From Methylobacterium sp. (GTDB lineage Bacteria > Pseudomonadota > Alphaproteobacteria > Rhizobiales > Beijerinckiaceae), in contig PNLY01000035.1 of assembly GCA_013823325.1 (NCBI GenBank), positions 1-51,258 on the forward strand: a DNA stretch of 51,258 nucleotides, read 5' to 3'. The notes beneath the pieces were generated by a model. That model had not been told where the DNA came from. It ran no database searches and was given only the letters and a program-made list of their open reading frames with translations. The translations under genes were made by a program, and so were the position numbers. Every line of letters begins with the position of its first letter. The stretch's first letter is position 1. Positions 33,771 to 41,294 of this stretch are shown here, piece by piece.

Positions 33771-34541
33771 TCAGCCGGCTACGATAAGCTCGCAGCGCGC
33801 ATCGCGGATCATCTGCGCGGTGGAGGCAGGCGGCTGGCGGTCGGTCACCAGCGTCGAGATCTCGCTGAGATGGGCGAGGCGCGCCATGGCGACGCGGCTG
33901 AACTTCGTGTGGTCGGCGAGCAGGACCGAGCGGCGGGCATTGCGCAGCATGGTGCGCCCGACCACCGCCTCGTCGTCGCGGTATTCGAGCAGGTTCCCGG
34001 CCGCGTCGATGCCGCCGATGCTGGTCATGTGCAGGTCGCAGCGATAGTTCTCGATGAAGGCCGCCGCGTGCATGCCGCCACAGGCCCGGTTCGGGCCGAG
34101 CCAATGCCCGCCGGTGATCAGGATCGAGATTTCCGGGCATTTGTCGAGGATCGCCGCCGCCGCGGTGCTGTTGGTGACGACGCGCAGGCCGCGCGGGCGG
34201 CGCTCGGCGATCGCCTTGGCGAGCGCGTCCATGGTCGTGCCCGGCGTCATGAACAGCGAGGTGCCCGGCGTCACCAGTTCGGCGGCGGCCTGCGCCATCG
34301 CGGCCTTCTCGCCCGCCGTCTCGACGATCCGCAGGCCATAATCGGTATTGGCAGTGCTGAGATTGGCGCTGGCCCCGCCATGATGGCGGCGCAAGAGCCC
34401 GCGATCGGCGAGATCCTGCAGATCGCGCCGCACCGTCTGCGGCGTGACATTGAAGGCCGAGACGATCTCCTCGATCGCGACATAGCCGCGCTTGCCGAGG
34501 ATATCGAGAATGTCGGCGTGACGTTTGCTCAGCGGTTCCAT
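33771..34541 (-). CDS. DeoR/GlpR-family transcriptional regulator
   Basis: 256 residues. The N-terminal helix-turn-helix carries NVTPQTVRRDLQDLADRGLL and the Gly-rich HHGGAS turn. The C-terminal sugar-phosphate isomerase-like sensor domain has FMTPGTTMDALAKAI, VVTNSTAAA and MTSIGGIDAAG. DeoR proteins usually repress sugar catabolism and are released by a phosphorylated sugar. It diverges from the PfkB kinase. Two intergenic regions of that operon carry the GAAAAyG-type repeats typical of DeoR/GlpR operators. Confidence 0.93.
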   Translation of the reverse strand: MEPLSKRHADILDILGKRGYVAIEEIVSAFNVTPQTVRRDLQDLADRGLLRRHHGGASANLSTANTDYGLRIVETAGEKAAMAQAAAELVTPGTSLFMTPGTTMDALAKAIAERRPRGLRVVTNSTAAAAILDKCPEISILITGGHWLGPNRACGGMHAAAFIENYRCDLHMTSIGGIDAAGNLLEYRDDEAVVGRTMLRNARRSVLLADHTKFSRVAMARLAHLSEISTLVTDRQPPASTAQMIRDARCELIVAG

Positions 34542-34624
34542 GGCAGGCCTGCTTCAGAGCCGAATCCGGGCCGGCTTCATAGCCCGATTGGATGGAAGTC
34601 TCTACGACCGCAGCGTCTCTGGAC

Positions 34625-34666
34625 GCAATGCGCGTTTGCGAAAATGGTGTTGTGAAAGTGAAAACG
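34625..34666. promoter_or_regulatory. DeoR-type operator in the deoR/pfkB divergent region
   Basis: The decamer GCAATGCGCG (34625-34634) is followed by GCGAAAATG (34638) and GTGAAAGTGAAAACG (34652-34666). The same decamer plus GAAAACG motifs recur before the aldolase gene at 35.77-35.81 kb. Repeated GAAAxG blocks are the usual pattern of DeoR-family sites. The rest of the 276-base gap has no other recognisable signal. Confidence 0.55.
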
Positions 34667-34817
34667 TCGGGCATCATCGCTTTCGCCGCGCAACCGGATC
34701 CTGCCGGCGAGACCGACAACGAGATCCGGCGGGACGGAACATGCTCACGACGCGGCCAAGAAGCCGGCGGATACGCCTCATTCAATCGATCAGCCTTTCC
34801 CACAGGGAATACCGGGC

Positions 34818-35732
34818 ATGAGCGGCCGCCTGATCGTCTGCGTCGGCAACCTCGTCCACGACGAGGTCTTCGAGGTCGAAGCCCTGCCCTCGGCCGGCAT
34901 CAAGACCGGCGTGCTGGGCTATACCGAGCGCTTCGGCGGGCCGGCCGCGACGGCCGCGGTGGCGATCTGCCACCTTGGTGGCAAGGCCGCCTATTGGGGC
35001 CGGGTCGGCGCCGACGCGGCCGGCGAGACGGGCCTGCGGCTGCTGCGCGGGCATGGCGTCGATTGCAGCGGAGTCGCCATCCTGCCCGAGGGGCGCACGC
35101 TCAGGGCGATCGTCCTGGTCGACAGACGCGGCGAGCGCAGCATCGTCTCCAACCGGCGCAGCCTGTCGCAGGATGCGAGCGTGCTGCCGCAGGACGGGCT
35201 GGACCAAGCGGGCGCAGTGCTGGCCGATACGCGCTGGCCGGGCGGCGCGGAAATCGTCCTCGATCGCGCCCATGCCGCCGGAATCCCCAGCGTCCTCGAC
35301 GTCGACGGCGGCATGCCTGAGGATAATCGCCGCCTGATCGCCAAGGCCGATCACATCGTTTTCTCGGCCGAAGGCCTGCGCGATTTCGCAGGCGACGGCC
35401 CGGCCGAAGAGCTGCTGCGGCGCTGCGCCAACGGTTCCGGCAAGGTCTTCGCCGTAACGCGCGGCAGTGCCGGGAGCCTCTGGCTGATCGATGGCGAGTT
35501 CGTCAGCGTCCCCGCCTTCAAGGTCGCGGCGAAGGACACCACCGGCTGCGGCGACGTCTTCCATGGCGCCTATGCACTCGCCCTCTGCGAGGGGCAAAGC
35601 CCGATCGAAGCCGCGCGCCTGGCGGCAGCGGTCGCAGCGCTCAAGGCCGAACGCGCCAATGGCTGGGACGGCATGCCCGATCGCGCTGCCGTCCAGGCCT
35701 TGCTGGCGACCGGGGAAACGCATCCGGACTGA
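34818..35732 (+). CDS. PfkB-family sugar kinase, resembling sulfofructose kinase YihV
   Basis: 304 residues of the ribokinase fold. The N-terminal substrate region FGGPAATAAVAICHLGG and the ATP/catalytic motif DTTGCGDVFHGAYALAL (catalytic D246; Cys replaces the usual Ala) are clear. Several stretches (VLADTRWPGGA, DHIVFSAEGL, VTRGSAGSLWL, PAFKVAAKDTTG, AVAALKAERANGWDGMPD) look closer to my recollection of E. coli YihV than to fructokinases or KdgK. I take that as a hint at a modified ketose substrate, not as proof. The kinase starts the DeoR-controlled operon with a class II aldolase and sugar importer. Confidence 0.85.
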   Translation: MSGRLIVCVGNLVHDEVFEVEALPSAGIKTGVLGYTERFGGPAATAAVAICHLGGKAAYWGRVGADAAGETGLRLLRGHGVDCSGVAILPEGRTLRAIVLVDRRGERSIVSNRRSLSQDASVLPQDGLDQAGAVLADTRWPGGAEIVLDRAHAAGIPSVLDVDGGMPEDNRRLIAKADHIVFSAEGLRDFAGDGPAEELLRRCANGSGKVFAVTRGSAGSLWLIDGEFVSVPAFKVAAKDTTGCGDVFHGAYALALCEGQSPIEAARLAAAVAALKAERANGWDGMPDRAAVQALLATGETHPD

Positions 35733-35746
35733 GATGCGAGCCGATT

Positions 35747-35815
35747 GCGCATTGCAACATGACTTATGCTGCAATGCGCGAAAACGATAATATGACTTGC
35801 GATAACGAAAACGCC
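35747..35815. promoter_or_regulatory. Composite regulatory region before the aldolase gene
   Basis: A perfect inverted repeat with 10-base arms (GCGCATTGCA at 35747-35756, TGCAATGCGC at 35770-35779) around 13 bases. It overlaps two copies of CGAAAACG (35779-35786 and 35806-35813) spaced 27 bases apart. The GCAATGCGCG decamer is shared with the deoR/pfkB region. There is no T-run after the repeat, so I read it as an operator rather than a terminator. It implies a second regulated start between kinase and aldolase. Confidence 0.5.
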
Positions 35816-35922
35816 ATGCATTGATTGCGAACGTGATGAGGCGGACTTCCAAGCCCGCCCGCCGGAAGCCCGGAAGCCCGCCGGCGCTCTCCGCCTCGAA
35901 GCCGTTTTCGAAGGTATGACCC

Positions 35923-37329
35923 ATGGCATGCGCCTCGCTCGCTGAGCTGACCGACGACCTCAAGACGATCGGCGTCGATCTCGCCGGCTCCTCGCCCGAC
36001 TTCAGCAAAAGCAAGCGCCCGCCGGATGCGATGATCGACCGCTGGGCCGAGACCGCGGCGCTGGCCGAGCCGGAGACGCGCGCCGTGGCGATCTGGGCGA
36101 TCCGCGAGGCCGCCCATGCCGCCGGCATCGTGCCGGCCTCGATCCAGGAGCTCTATCTCGCCTGCGCCGCCGGCAAATGGTCCGGCAAGACCGTGCCGGC
36201 GATGAACCTGCGCGGCTGGAGCTACCATACCTGCCGCGCCGTCTTCCGCGCCGGCAAGGAGCTCGATTCCAAGCTCTTCATCTTCGAGCAGGCGGTGGGC
36301 GAAGCGCTTTACGCCCAGCAGCCGCCGCTCGAATACGCCGCGGCCGTGCTCGCGGCGGCCCTGCGCGAAGGCCACACCGGCCCGGTCTTCCTGCAGGCGG
36401 ACCACGACCAGATCAACGCCAAGGCCTATCTCGCCGACCCGAAGGCCGAGATCCGCAAGCTCGAGAACATCATGCGCGAGCAGGTCGCGGCCGGCATGTA
36501 CAGCATCGACATCGACGCCTCGACGGTGGTCGACCTGTCGCAGCCGACGGTCGAGGACCAGCAGCGCGTCAATGCCGAGCTGACCGCGCATTTCACCGAG
36601 TTCGTCCGTGGCATCGAGCCCAACGGCGTTTCGATCTCGCTCGGCGCCGAGATCGGCGAGGTCGGCCACGAGAACACCACGCCGGAGGAGTTGCGCGCCT
36701 TCATGAAGGTCTATCTCGAGGAGATGGCCAAGCGCGGCCCCAAGCTGCCGATCGTCAGCAAGATCTCGATCAATTCCGGCACCTATCACGGCGGCAAGGT
36801 GCTGCCGGACGGCACGCTTGCCGAGGTCAATGTCGACTACGATCTTTTGAAGACGATCTCGACGATCTGCCGCAAGGAGTACAACATGGCCGGCGCGGTC
36901 CAGCACGGCGCCTCGACCCTGCCCGGCACGCAGCTCGCCAAGCTGCCGCAGGCCGAGGCGGTCGAGGTCCATCTCGCGCTCGGCTTCAACAACCTGATCT
37001 TCGACCACCCGGCCCTGCCGCAGGCCTTGAGGGACCAGATCCGCGAGTACACCTTCGCCAATCACCTCTCGGAGAAGGGTGCGGGCGAAACCGATGCGCA
37101 GTTCTTCTACAATACCCGCAAGAAGTCCTGGAAGGTGATGAAGAAGCCGTTCTGGGAGATGCCGAAGGAGGCCGAGACGGCGATCATGGCCTCGCTGCAG
37201 GAGATGTTCCGCAACATGTTCACCTGGATGAACGTCGGCGGGACGAGCAAGCTGGTCGACGACAACACGACGCTGGTCAAGGTCGCCCCGCCGGTGCCGG
37301 AAGCCCTGCGCAAGGCACGCGCGGCCTAG
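35923..37329 (+). CDS. Class II (zinc-dependent) ketose-phosphate aldolase, long variant
   Basis: 468 residues, longer than the typical 350-residue fructose-bisphosphate aldolase because of an N-terminal helical extension and a C-terminal tail. Metal and active-site positions can be placed at H161 (QADHDQINAKAY), H249 (EIGEVGHENTTPEE), H289 (NSGTYHGGKV) and H328 (AVQHGASTLP). GAAGG lies before the start. It probably cleaves the phosphorylated sugar made by the upstream PfkB kinase into two three-carbon pieces. Which sugar is not established. It is followed by the importer genes. Confidence 0.82.
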   Translation: MACASLAELTDDLKTIGVDLAGSSPDFSKSKRPPDAMIDRWAETAALAEPETRAVAIWAIREAAHAAGIVPASIQELYLACAAGKWSGKTVPAMNLRGWSYHTCRAVFRAGKELDSKLFIFEQAVGEALYAQQPPLEYAAAVLAAALREGHTGPVFLQADHDQINAKAYLADPKAEIRKLENIMREQVAAGMYSIDIDASTVVDLSQPTVEDQQRVNAELTAHFTEFVRGIEPNGVSISLGAEIGEVGHENTTPEELRAFMKVYLEEMAKRGPKLPIVSKISINSGTYHGGKVLPDGTLAEVNVDYDLLKTISTICRKEYNMAGAVQHGASTLPGTQLAKLPQAEAVEVHLALGFNNLIFDHPALPQALRDQIREYTFANHLSEKGAGETDAQFFYNTRKKSWKVMKKPFWEMPKEAETAIMASLQEMFRNMFTWMNVGGTSKLVDDNTTLVKVAPPVPEALRKARAA

Positions 37330-37415
37330 AGACTGGCCTCGCGACTACGGCGCGCCCGCAACGACGGGCGCGCCGCCCAAGCCCAAGAACGACAATCAAC
37401 CGGGAGGAAACGCAT

Positions 37416-38696
37416 ATGGATCAGCACCGCAGGTCTTCCTTGCTGACGCTCGCGGCGGTGGCGCTCGCCTCGGCGATCAGCCTGCCGACGCTCGCCCTCG
37501 CCCAGCAGAAGGAGGTGCGCTGGGGCCAGTGGAAGGGCACCGAGGTCGGCGAGAAGTTCATGGGCGAGCTCAAGGCCGCCTTCGAGAAGGACCATCCCGA
37601 CATCAAGCTGACGCCGGTCGACTCGCCCTTCACCGGCTTCCATGATCGCGCCATCGTGCTGCACCAGGCCAAGAAGCTGCCGGACGTGCTGCTGGTCCAG
37701 GTCGACTGGGTGGCGGAGTTCGCCGATCTCGGCATGATCGAGCCTATCGACGAGCGCATCGCCAAGGAGCCGAAGGAGTTCTTCTCGAACATCCCGGAGA
37801 CCTTCCATGCCAAGTGGAAAGGCAAGCAGTACTATCTGCCGATCGAAAGCGGCGCGGTGGCGCTGTTCTGGAACACCGACCGGTTCAAGGAAGCCGGTCT
37901 TTCCGGCCCGCCGAAGACCTGGGACGAGTTCGCCGAATATTCGCGCAAGCTGACCAATCCCGACAAGCGCCAGTTCGCGATCACCGGCACGCTCCAGGCC
38001 GAGCCGCCGACCAACATGACCTATGACATCTACCCGCTGCTGCTGCAGGGCGGCGCGACGCTCATGGATCCGGCGACCAACAAGGCCGTGTTCAACAGCC
38101 CCGAGGGCGTCGCGGCGATCGAATGGTATATCGACCGGGTCAACAAGGACAAAATCTCGGTGCCGGGCGTGCTGAGCAATGGCGAGAAGGAAAAGCGCGC
38201 CAACTTCGCCTCCGGCAATGTCGCGATGATGTTCGAGGGACCCTGGGGCGTCGCCATCCAGAAGCAGCTCAACCCGAACCTCAACTACGACATCGCCCCG
38301 CTGCCGAAGGGCAAGAGCACCGGCACAATGGTGCGCGGCTCGCTCAACACCATCAGCAGCCAGGCGCAGGACAAGGACGCCGCCTGGACCTTCATGAAGT
38401 GGCTCTCAGGCCCGAAGGGCATCGAGATGTGGGCGAAGGGCACTGGTGGCTTCCCGGCCCGCACCGACGTCGCCAACCAGGACTGGTTCAAGGAGCGCAA
38501 GCTCTTCCAGGCCTTCGTCACGCAGATGGCGCAGCCGAACGCGCAGTCGCCGTTCCTGTCGATGCCGAACGCCGTGCAGATGAACAAGGTGATGACCACC
38601 GAGATCCAGAACGCGGTGCAGGGCAAGAAGACCGCCAAGCAGGCGCTGGATGACGCTGCGGCCGAGTGGAACAAGGTCCTGGCCGCGGCGAAGTGA
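37416..38696 (+). CDS. Sugar ABC transporter periplasmic binding protein (family 1)
   Basis: 426 residues. The signal peptide ends LALAQ, and the mature part opens EVRWGQWKGTEVGEKFMGEL. Family-1 hallmarks are LPDVLLVQVDWVAEFADLG, YYLPIESGAVALFWNTDRFK, PKTWDEFAEYSRKL and FASGNVAMMFEGPWGVAI. The open frame extends well into the aldolase gene in another phase. The chosen ATG follows GGGAGG. It delivers a sugar to the two permeases downstream. A strong hairpin lies after its stop. Confidence 0.94.
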   Translation: MDQHRRSSLLTLAAVALASAISLPTLALAQQKEVRWGQWKGTEVGEKFMGELKAAFEKDHPDIKLTPVDSPFTGFHDRAIVLHQAKKLPDVLLVQVDWVAEFADLGMIEPIDERIAKEPKEFFSNIPETFHAKWKGKQYYLPIESGAVALFWNTDRFKEAGLSGPPKTWDEFAEYSRKLTNPDKRQFAITGTLQAEPPTNMTYDIYPLLLQGGATLMDPATNKAVFNSPEGVAAIEWYIDRVNKDKISVPGVLSNGEKEKRANFASGNVAMMFEGPWGVAIQKQLNPNLNYDIAPLPKGKSTGTMVRGSLNTISSQAQDKDAAWTFMKWLSGPKGIEMWAKGTGGFPARTDVANQDWFKERKLFQAFVTQMAQPNAQSPFLSMPNAVQMNKVMTTEIQNAVQGKKTAKQALDDAAAEWNKVLAAAK

Positions 38697-38715
38697 TCGC
38701 CTGACATTATCATTC

Positions 38716-38740
38716 CCGGCCGGAGCTCTGTTCCGGCCGG
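38716..38740 (+). other. Stem-loop between binding-protein and permease genes
   Basis: CCGGCCGGA and TCCGGCCGG form a perfect 9-pair stem with a 7-base loop and no T-run. In this position (after a binding-protein gene, before the permeases) such hairpins usually protect the upstream mRNA end or lower read-through, giving more binding protein than permease. That role is inferred. Confidence 0.6.
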
Positions 38741-38809
38741 TCCCTCTCCCCTCGCTCAGAGTCTGATGCCTGCAAACCAGGCGTCCGGTTCCGCAACGAT
38801 CGGCGAGTC

Positions 38810-39703
38810 ATGCTGCTGACGCTCAAACGCAAATACCGCGAGGAAGTCCTGGCCGCGTCCTTCCTGTGGCCGTCCCTTCTCATCCTCGTCGCGCTCCTGA
38901 TCTACCCGCTGATCGACGTGGTCCGGCTGAGCTTCCACGACAGCAACCTCCAGCGCGAGGTCTGGGTCGGCTTCGGCAACTACATCGCACTCGCCAACGA
39001 CCCGCTGTTCTGGCGCGCCTTCTGGCAGACCGTGGTCTTCACCTTTTTCAGCGTGGTGCTGCACCTGGTGATCGGGCTCGGTCTCGCGCTGCTGCTCAAC
39101 ATGAATCTCGATCCGGCGTTCCGCACCCTCGCGCGCGGCCTGCTGATCGTGCCCTGGCTATTGGCGCCGACCGTCGCCGGCATGATCTGGGTGCTGATGC
39201 TGCAGCCCTTCGGCGTGCTCAACGGCCTGCTCGCCTCGCTCGGCCTCATCGACGCCAACTTCACCATCTCCTGGCTCGGCGATCCCTCGACGGCGCTCGG
39301 GTCGGTGACGGCGATGAATGTCTGGCGCGCCTTCCCCTTCTTCATGGTGATGCTGCTCGCCGGCCTGCAGGCGATTCCGAAGCAGCTCTATGAGGCCGCC
39401 GAGATCGACGGCGCCTCGCTGTTCCGGCAGTTCTGGCACATCACCTTGCCGCAGCTGCGCGGCGTCATCACCACGATCGTGCTGCTGGACTCGATCTGGA
39501 CCTTCCGCGCCTTCGACCCGGTCTATGTCATGACCGGCGGCGGCCCGGCGCATAGTTCGGAAGTGCTGGCGACCGCGATCTATTTCGACGGCTTCCAGAA
39601 GCTGAAATTCGGCTACGCCTCGGCCGAGGCCGTGGTCATGTTCATCGTGCTCTTCATCGTGAGCGCCATCTATGTCCGCCGCACCATGAGCAATCAGCAA
39701 TGA
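38810..39703 (+). CDS. Sugar ABC transporter permease (MalF/UgpA type)
   Basis: 297 residues with six membrane segments. The coupling loop reads EAAEIDGASLFRQFWHITLPQL, the canonical EAA motif. FVLSxPF-like MalF features are replaced by IWTFRAFDPVYVMTGGGPAHSS in two parts. Its stop overlaps the next permease start (ATGA), so the two half-channels are made together. No ATP-binding subunit gene is in the cluster. Confidence 0.94.
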   Translation: MLLTLKRKYREEVLAASFLWPSLLILVALLIYPLIDVVRLSFHDSNLQREVWVGFGNYIALANDPLFWRAFWQTVVFTFFSVVLHLVIGLGLALLLNMNLDPAFRTLARGLLIVPWLLAPTVAGMIWVLMLQPFGVLNGLLASLGLIDANFTISWLGDPSTALGSVTAMNVWRAFPFFMVMLLAGLQAIPKQLYEAAEIDGASLFRQFWHITLPQLRGVITTIVLLDSIWTFRAFDPVYVMTGGGPAHSSEVLATAIYFDGFQKLKFGYASAEAVVMFIVLFIVSAIYVRRTMSNQQ

Positions 39704-40593
39704 CCGTGGCCCAGTACGGCGCTGCAGCGCATACACGTCCCTATCTCGGCAAGATCGGCATTCGGGGGCGCGAGCGCCTGATCAACGCCGCCTCCTATCT
39801 CCTGCTGCTGGTCGCGATCGCGATCGTGTTCTTTCCGCTCGCCTGGATGCTGACAGTCTCGGTGCGCCCGAACATCGAGGTGATGCGGATGCCGCCTACA
39901 TGGCTGCCGCAGGTGTTCACACTGGAGGGCTACCGCAAGATCTTCGCGAGCCCGCGCTACCTCCTCGTCTTCGCCAACACGATGCTGATCTCGCTGCTGG
40001 TGACCGTGCTCTCGCTGATCCTCGGGGCGATGGCGGCCTATGCGTTGGCGCGCTTCAAGTTCGCCGGGCAGCGGGCGGTGCTGATGTTCCTCATCACCAC
40101 GCAGATGTTCCCGCTGGTGCTGCTCTGCATCCCCTATTTCCGGATCTTCATCACGCTCGGGCTCTACGACACCCGGACATCGCTGGTGGTGGTCTACCTG
40201 ACCTTCACCCTGCCCTTCTGCATCCTGATGCTGCGCAGCTACTTCATCAACATTCCCCGCGACATCGAGGAAGCGGCGATGGTCGACGGCTGCTCGCGGC
40301 TGGGTGCGATCTTCCGGACGCTGGTGCCGATGTCCTATCCCGCCTTCATCGGCGCCGGGCTCTACACCTTCCTGCTCGCCTGGAACGAGTTCCTGTTCGC
40401 GGTGGTGCTGATCGAATCCTGGGAGAACCGGGTGCTGACCATGGCGATCTACAGCCTGATGGCCGAGTTCGTCACCGACTGGAACACGATGATGGCCTTC
40501 TCGGTGCTGGCGAGCCTGCCTCTGGTGATGGCCTTCATCTTCCTGCAGAAGTTCATGGTCCAGGGCATGACGGCAGGTGCTCTCACATCGTGA
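39700..40593 (+). CDS. Sugar ABC transporter permease (MalG/UgpE type)
   Basis: 297 residues with six membrane segments. The EAA loop reads EEAAMVDGCSRLGAIFRTLVP, followed by the MalG-type FLLAWNEFLFAVVLI and a C-terminal FMVQGMTAGALTS ending. Partner of the preceding permease. The operon ends here without an ATPase. The transporter must borrow an MsmK/UgpC-like ATPase encoded elsewhere. Confidence 0.94.
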   Translation: MTVAQYGAAAHTRPYLGKIGIRGRERLINAASYLLLLVAIAIVFFPLAWMLTVSVRPNIEVMRMPPTWLPQVFTLEGYRKIFASPRYLLVFANTMLISLLVTVLSLILGAMAAYALARFKFAGQRAVLMFLITTQMFPLVLLCIPYFRIFITLGLYDTRTSLVVVYLTFTLPFCILMLRSYFINIPRDIEEAAMVDGCSRLGAIFRTLVPMSYPAFIGAGLYTFLLAWNEFLFAVVLIESWENRVLTMAIYSLMAEFVTDWNTMMAFSVLASLPLVMAFIFLQKFMVQGMTAGALTS

Positions 40594-40622
40594 GGCGGCG
40601 CCTCAACCCACCGGCACCGTCT

Positions 40623-40710
40623 CCGTCATTGCGAGCGCAGCGAAGCAATCCAGTCTCGTAGAGTTCTGCCGCCCTGGATTGCTTCGTCGCTTTGCTCCTC
40701 GCAATGACGG
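40623..40710. repeat. Dispersed intergenic inverted repeat, type C (GTCATTGCGAG element)
   Basis: An 88-base element whose ends CCGTCATTGCGAG and CTCGCAATGACGG are exact inverted copies. GCGAAGCAATCCAG faces CTGGATTGCTTCG inside. This is a widespread bacterial intergenic element. Here it sits between the permease gene and the convergent Lrp gene and could form a long hairpin acting as a terminator for both. Confidence 0.8.
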
Positions 40711-40722
40711 TAGAAGCACTCG

Positions 40723-41214
40723 TCACCCCACCGGTACCGCCAGCCCCGCCTTGACCCGGTCCATCGCGACGAAGGTGCGGAACTTGCGGATGTTCGCGTC
40801 GGCGAAGAAGAGCCGGCGGGTCAGCGCCTCATAGGCCGTCATGCTCGGCACCAGCACGACGAGCATGAAATCGACCTCGCCGGTGACGTAGTAGCATTGC
40901 TGCACCTCAGGCGCGGCGAGGAAGGCACGCTTGGCGGCGTCGATATCCCTGGCCGTCTCGCTGACCAGCTCGATCTCGACAAAGATGGTGATCGGGTGGC
41001 CAAGCGCCGCCGGCTCGACGACCGCGACATTGGCGGTGATGACGCCGTCCTTCTCCATCCGGCGGATGCGGCGCTGCACGGCCGGCGCCGACAGGTTGAC
41101 CTTCTCGCCGATCACGCGCTGCGGCGTCGTGTTGTCCCGCTGCAGGATGGCGAGGATCGCCCGGTCGAAGGCGTCGAGAGTAGAAGCAGACGGTTCGCTC
41201 AAGCGCGGCTCCAT
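40723..41214 (-). CDS. Lrp/AsnC-family transcriptional regulator
   Basis: 163 residues. N-terminal helix-turn-helix (FDRAILAILQRDNTTPQR, VNLSAPAVQRRIRRMEKDG), then the RAM amino-acid-sensing domain (VQQCYYVTGEVDFMLVVLVP). It diverges from diaminopropionate ammonia-lyase with 80 bases between starts, the classic arrangement for an Lrp activator of an adjacent amino-acid catabolic gene. It most likely senses the lyase's substrate. Confidence 0.92.
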   Translation of the reverse strand: MEPRLSEPSASTLDAFDRAILAILQRDNTTPQRVIGEKVNLSAPAVQRRIRRMEKDGVITANVAVVEPAALGHPITIFVEIELVSETARDIDAAKRAFLAAPEVQQCYYVTGEVDFMLVVLVPSMTAYEALTRRLFFADANIRKFRTFVAMDRVKAGLAVPVG

Positions 41215-41294
41215 GAAACAAACTTGCAGCGGAAGCGGATGATTGCAGCGCCTTTTTCATAGCGCTTGCAATATCTCTTCACCTGGACATCTCA

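Noticed and set aside
36177..37415. Long N-terminal extension of the sugar-binding protein frame into the aldolase gene
   Set aside because: It overlaps the aldolase in another phase. A good ribosome site and signal peptide mark the later ATG.
33771..40593. Naming the kinase-aldolase operon a sulfoquinovose pathway
   Set aside because: Only the kinase resembles a pathway member. Sulfoquinovosidase, isomerase and sulfolactaldehyde enzymes are absent, so the substrate is left open.
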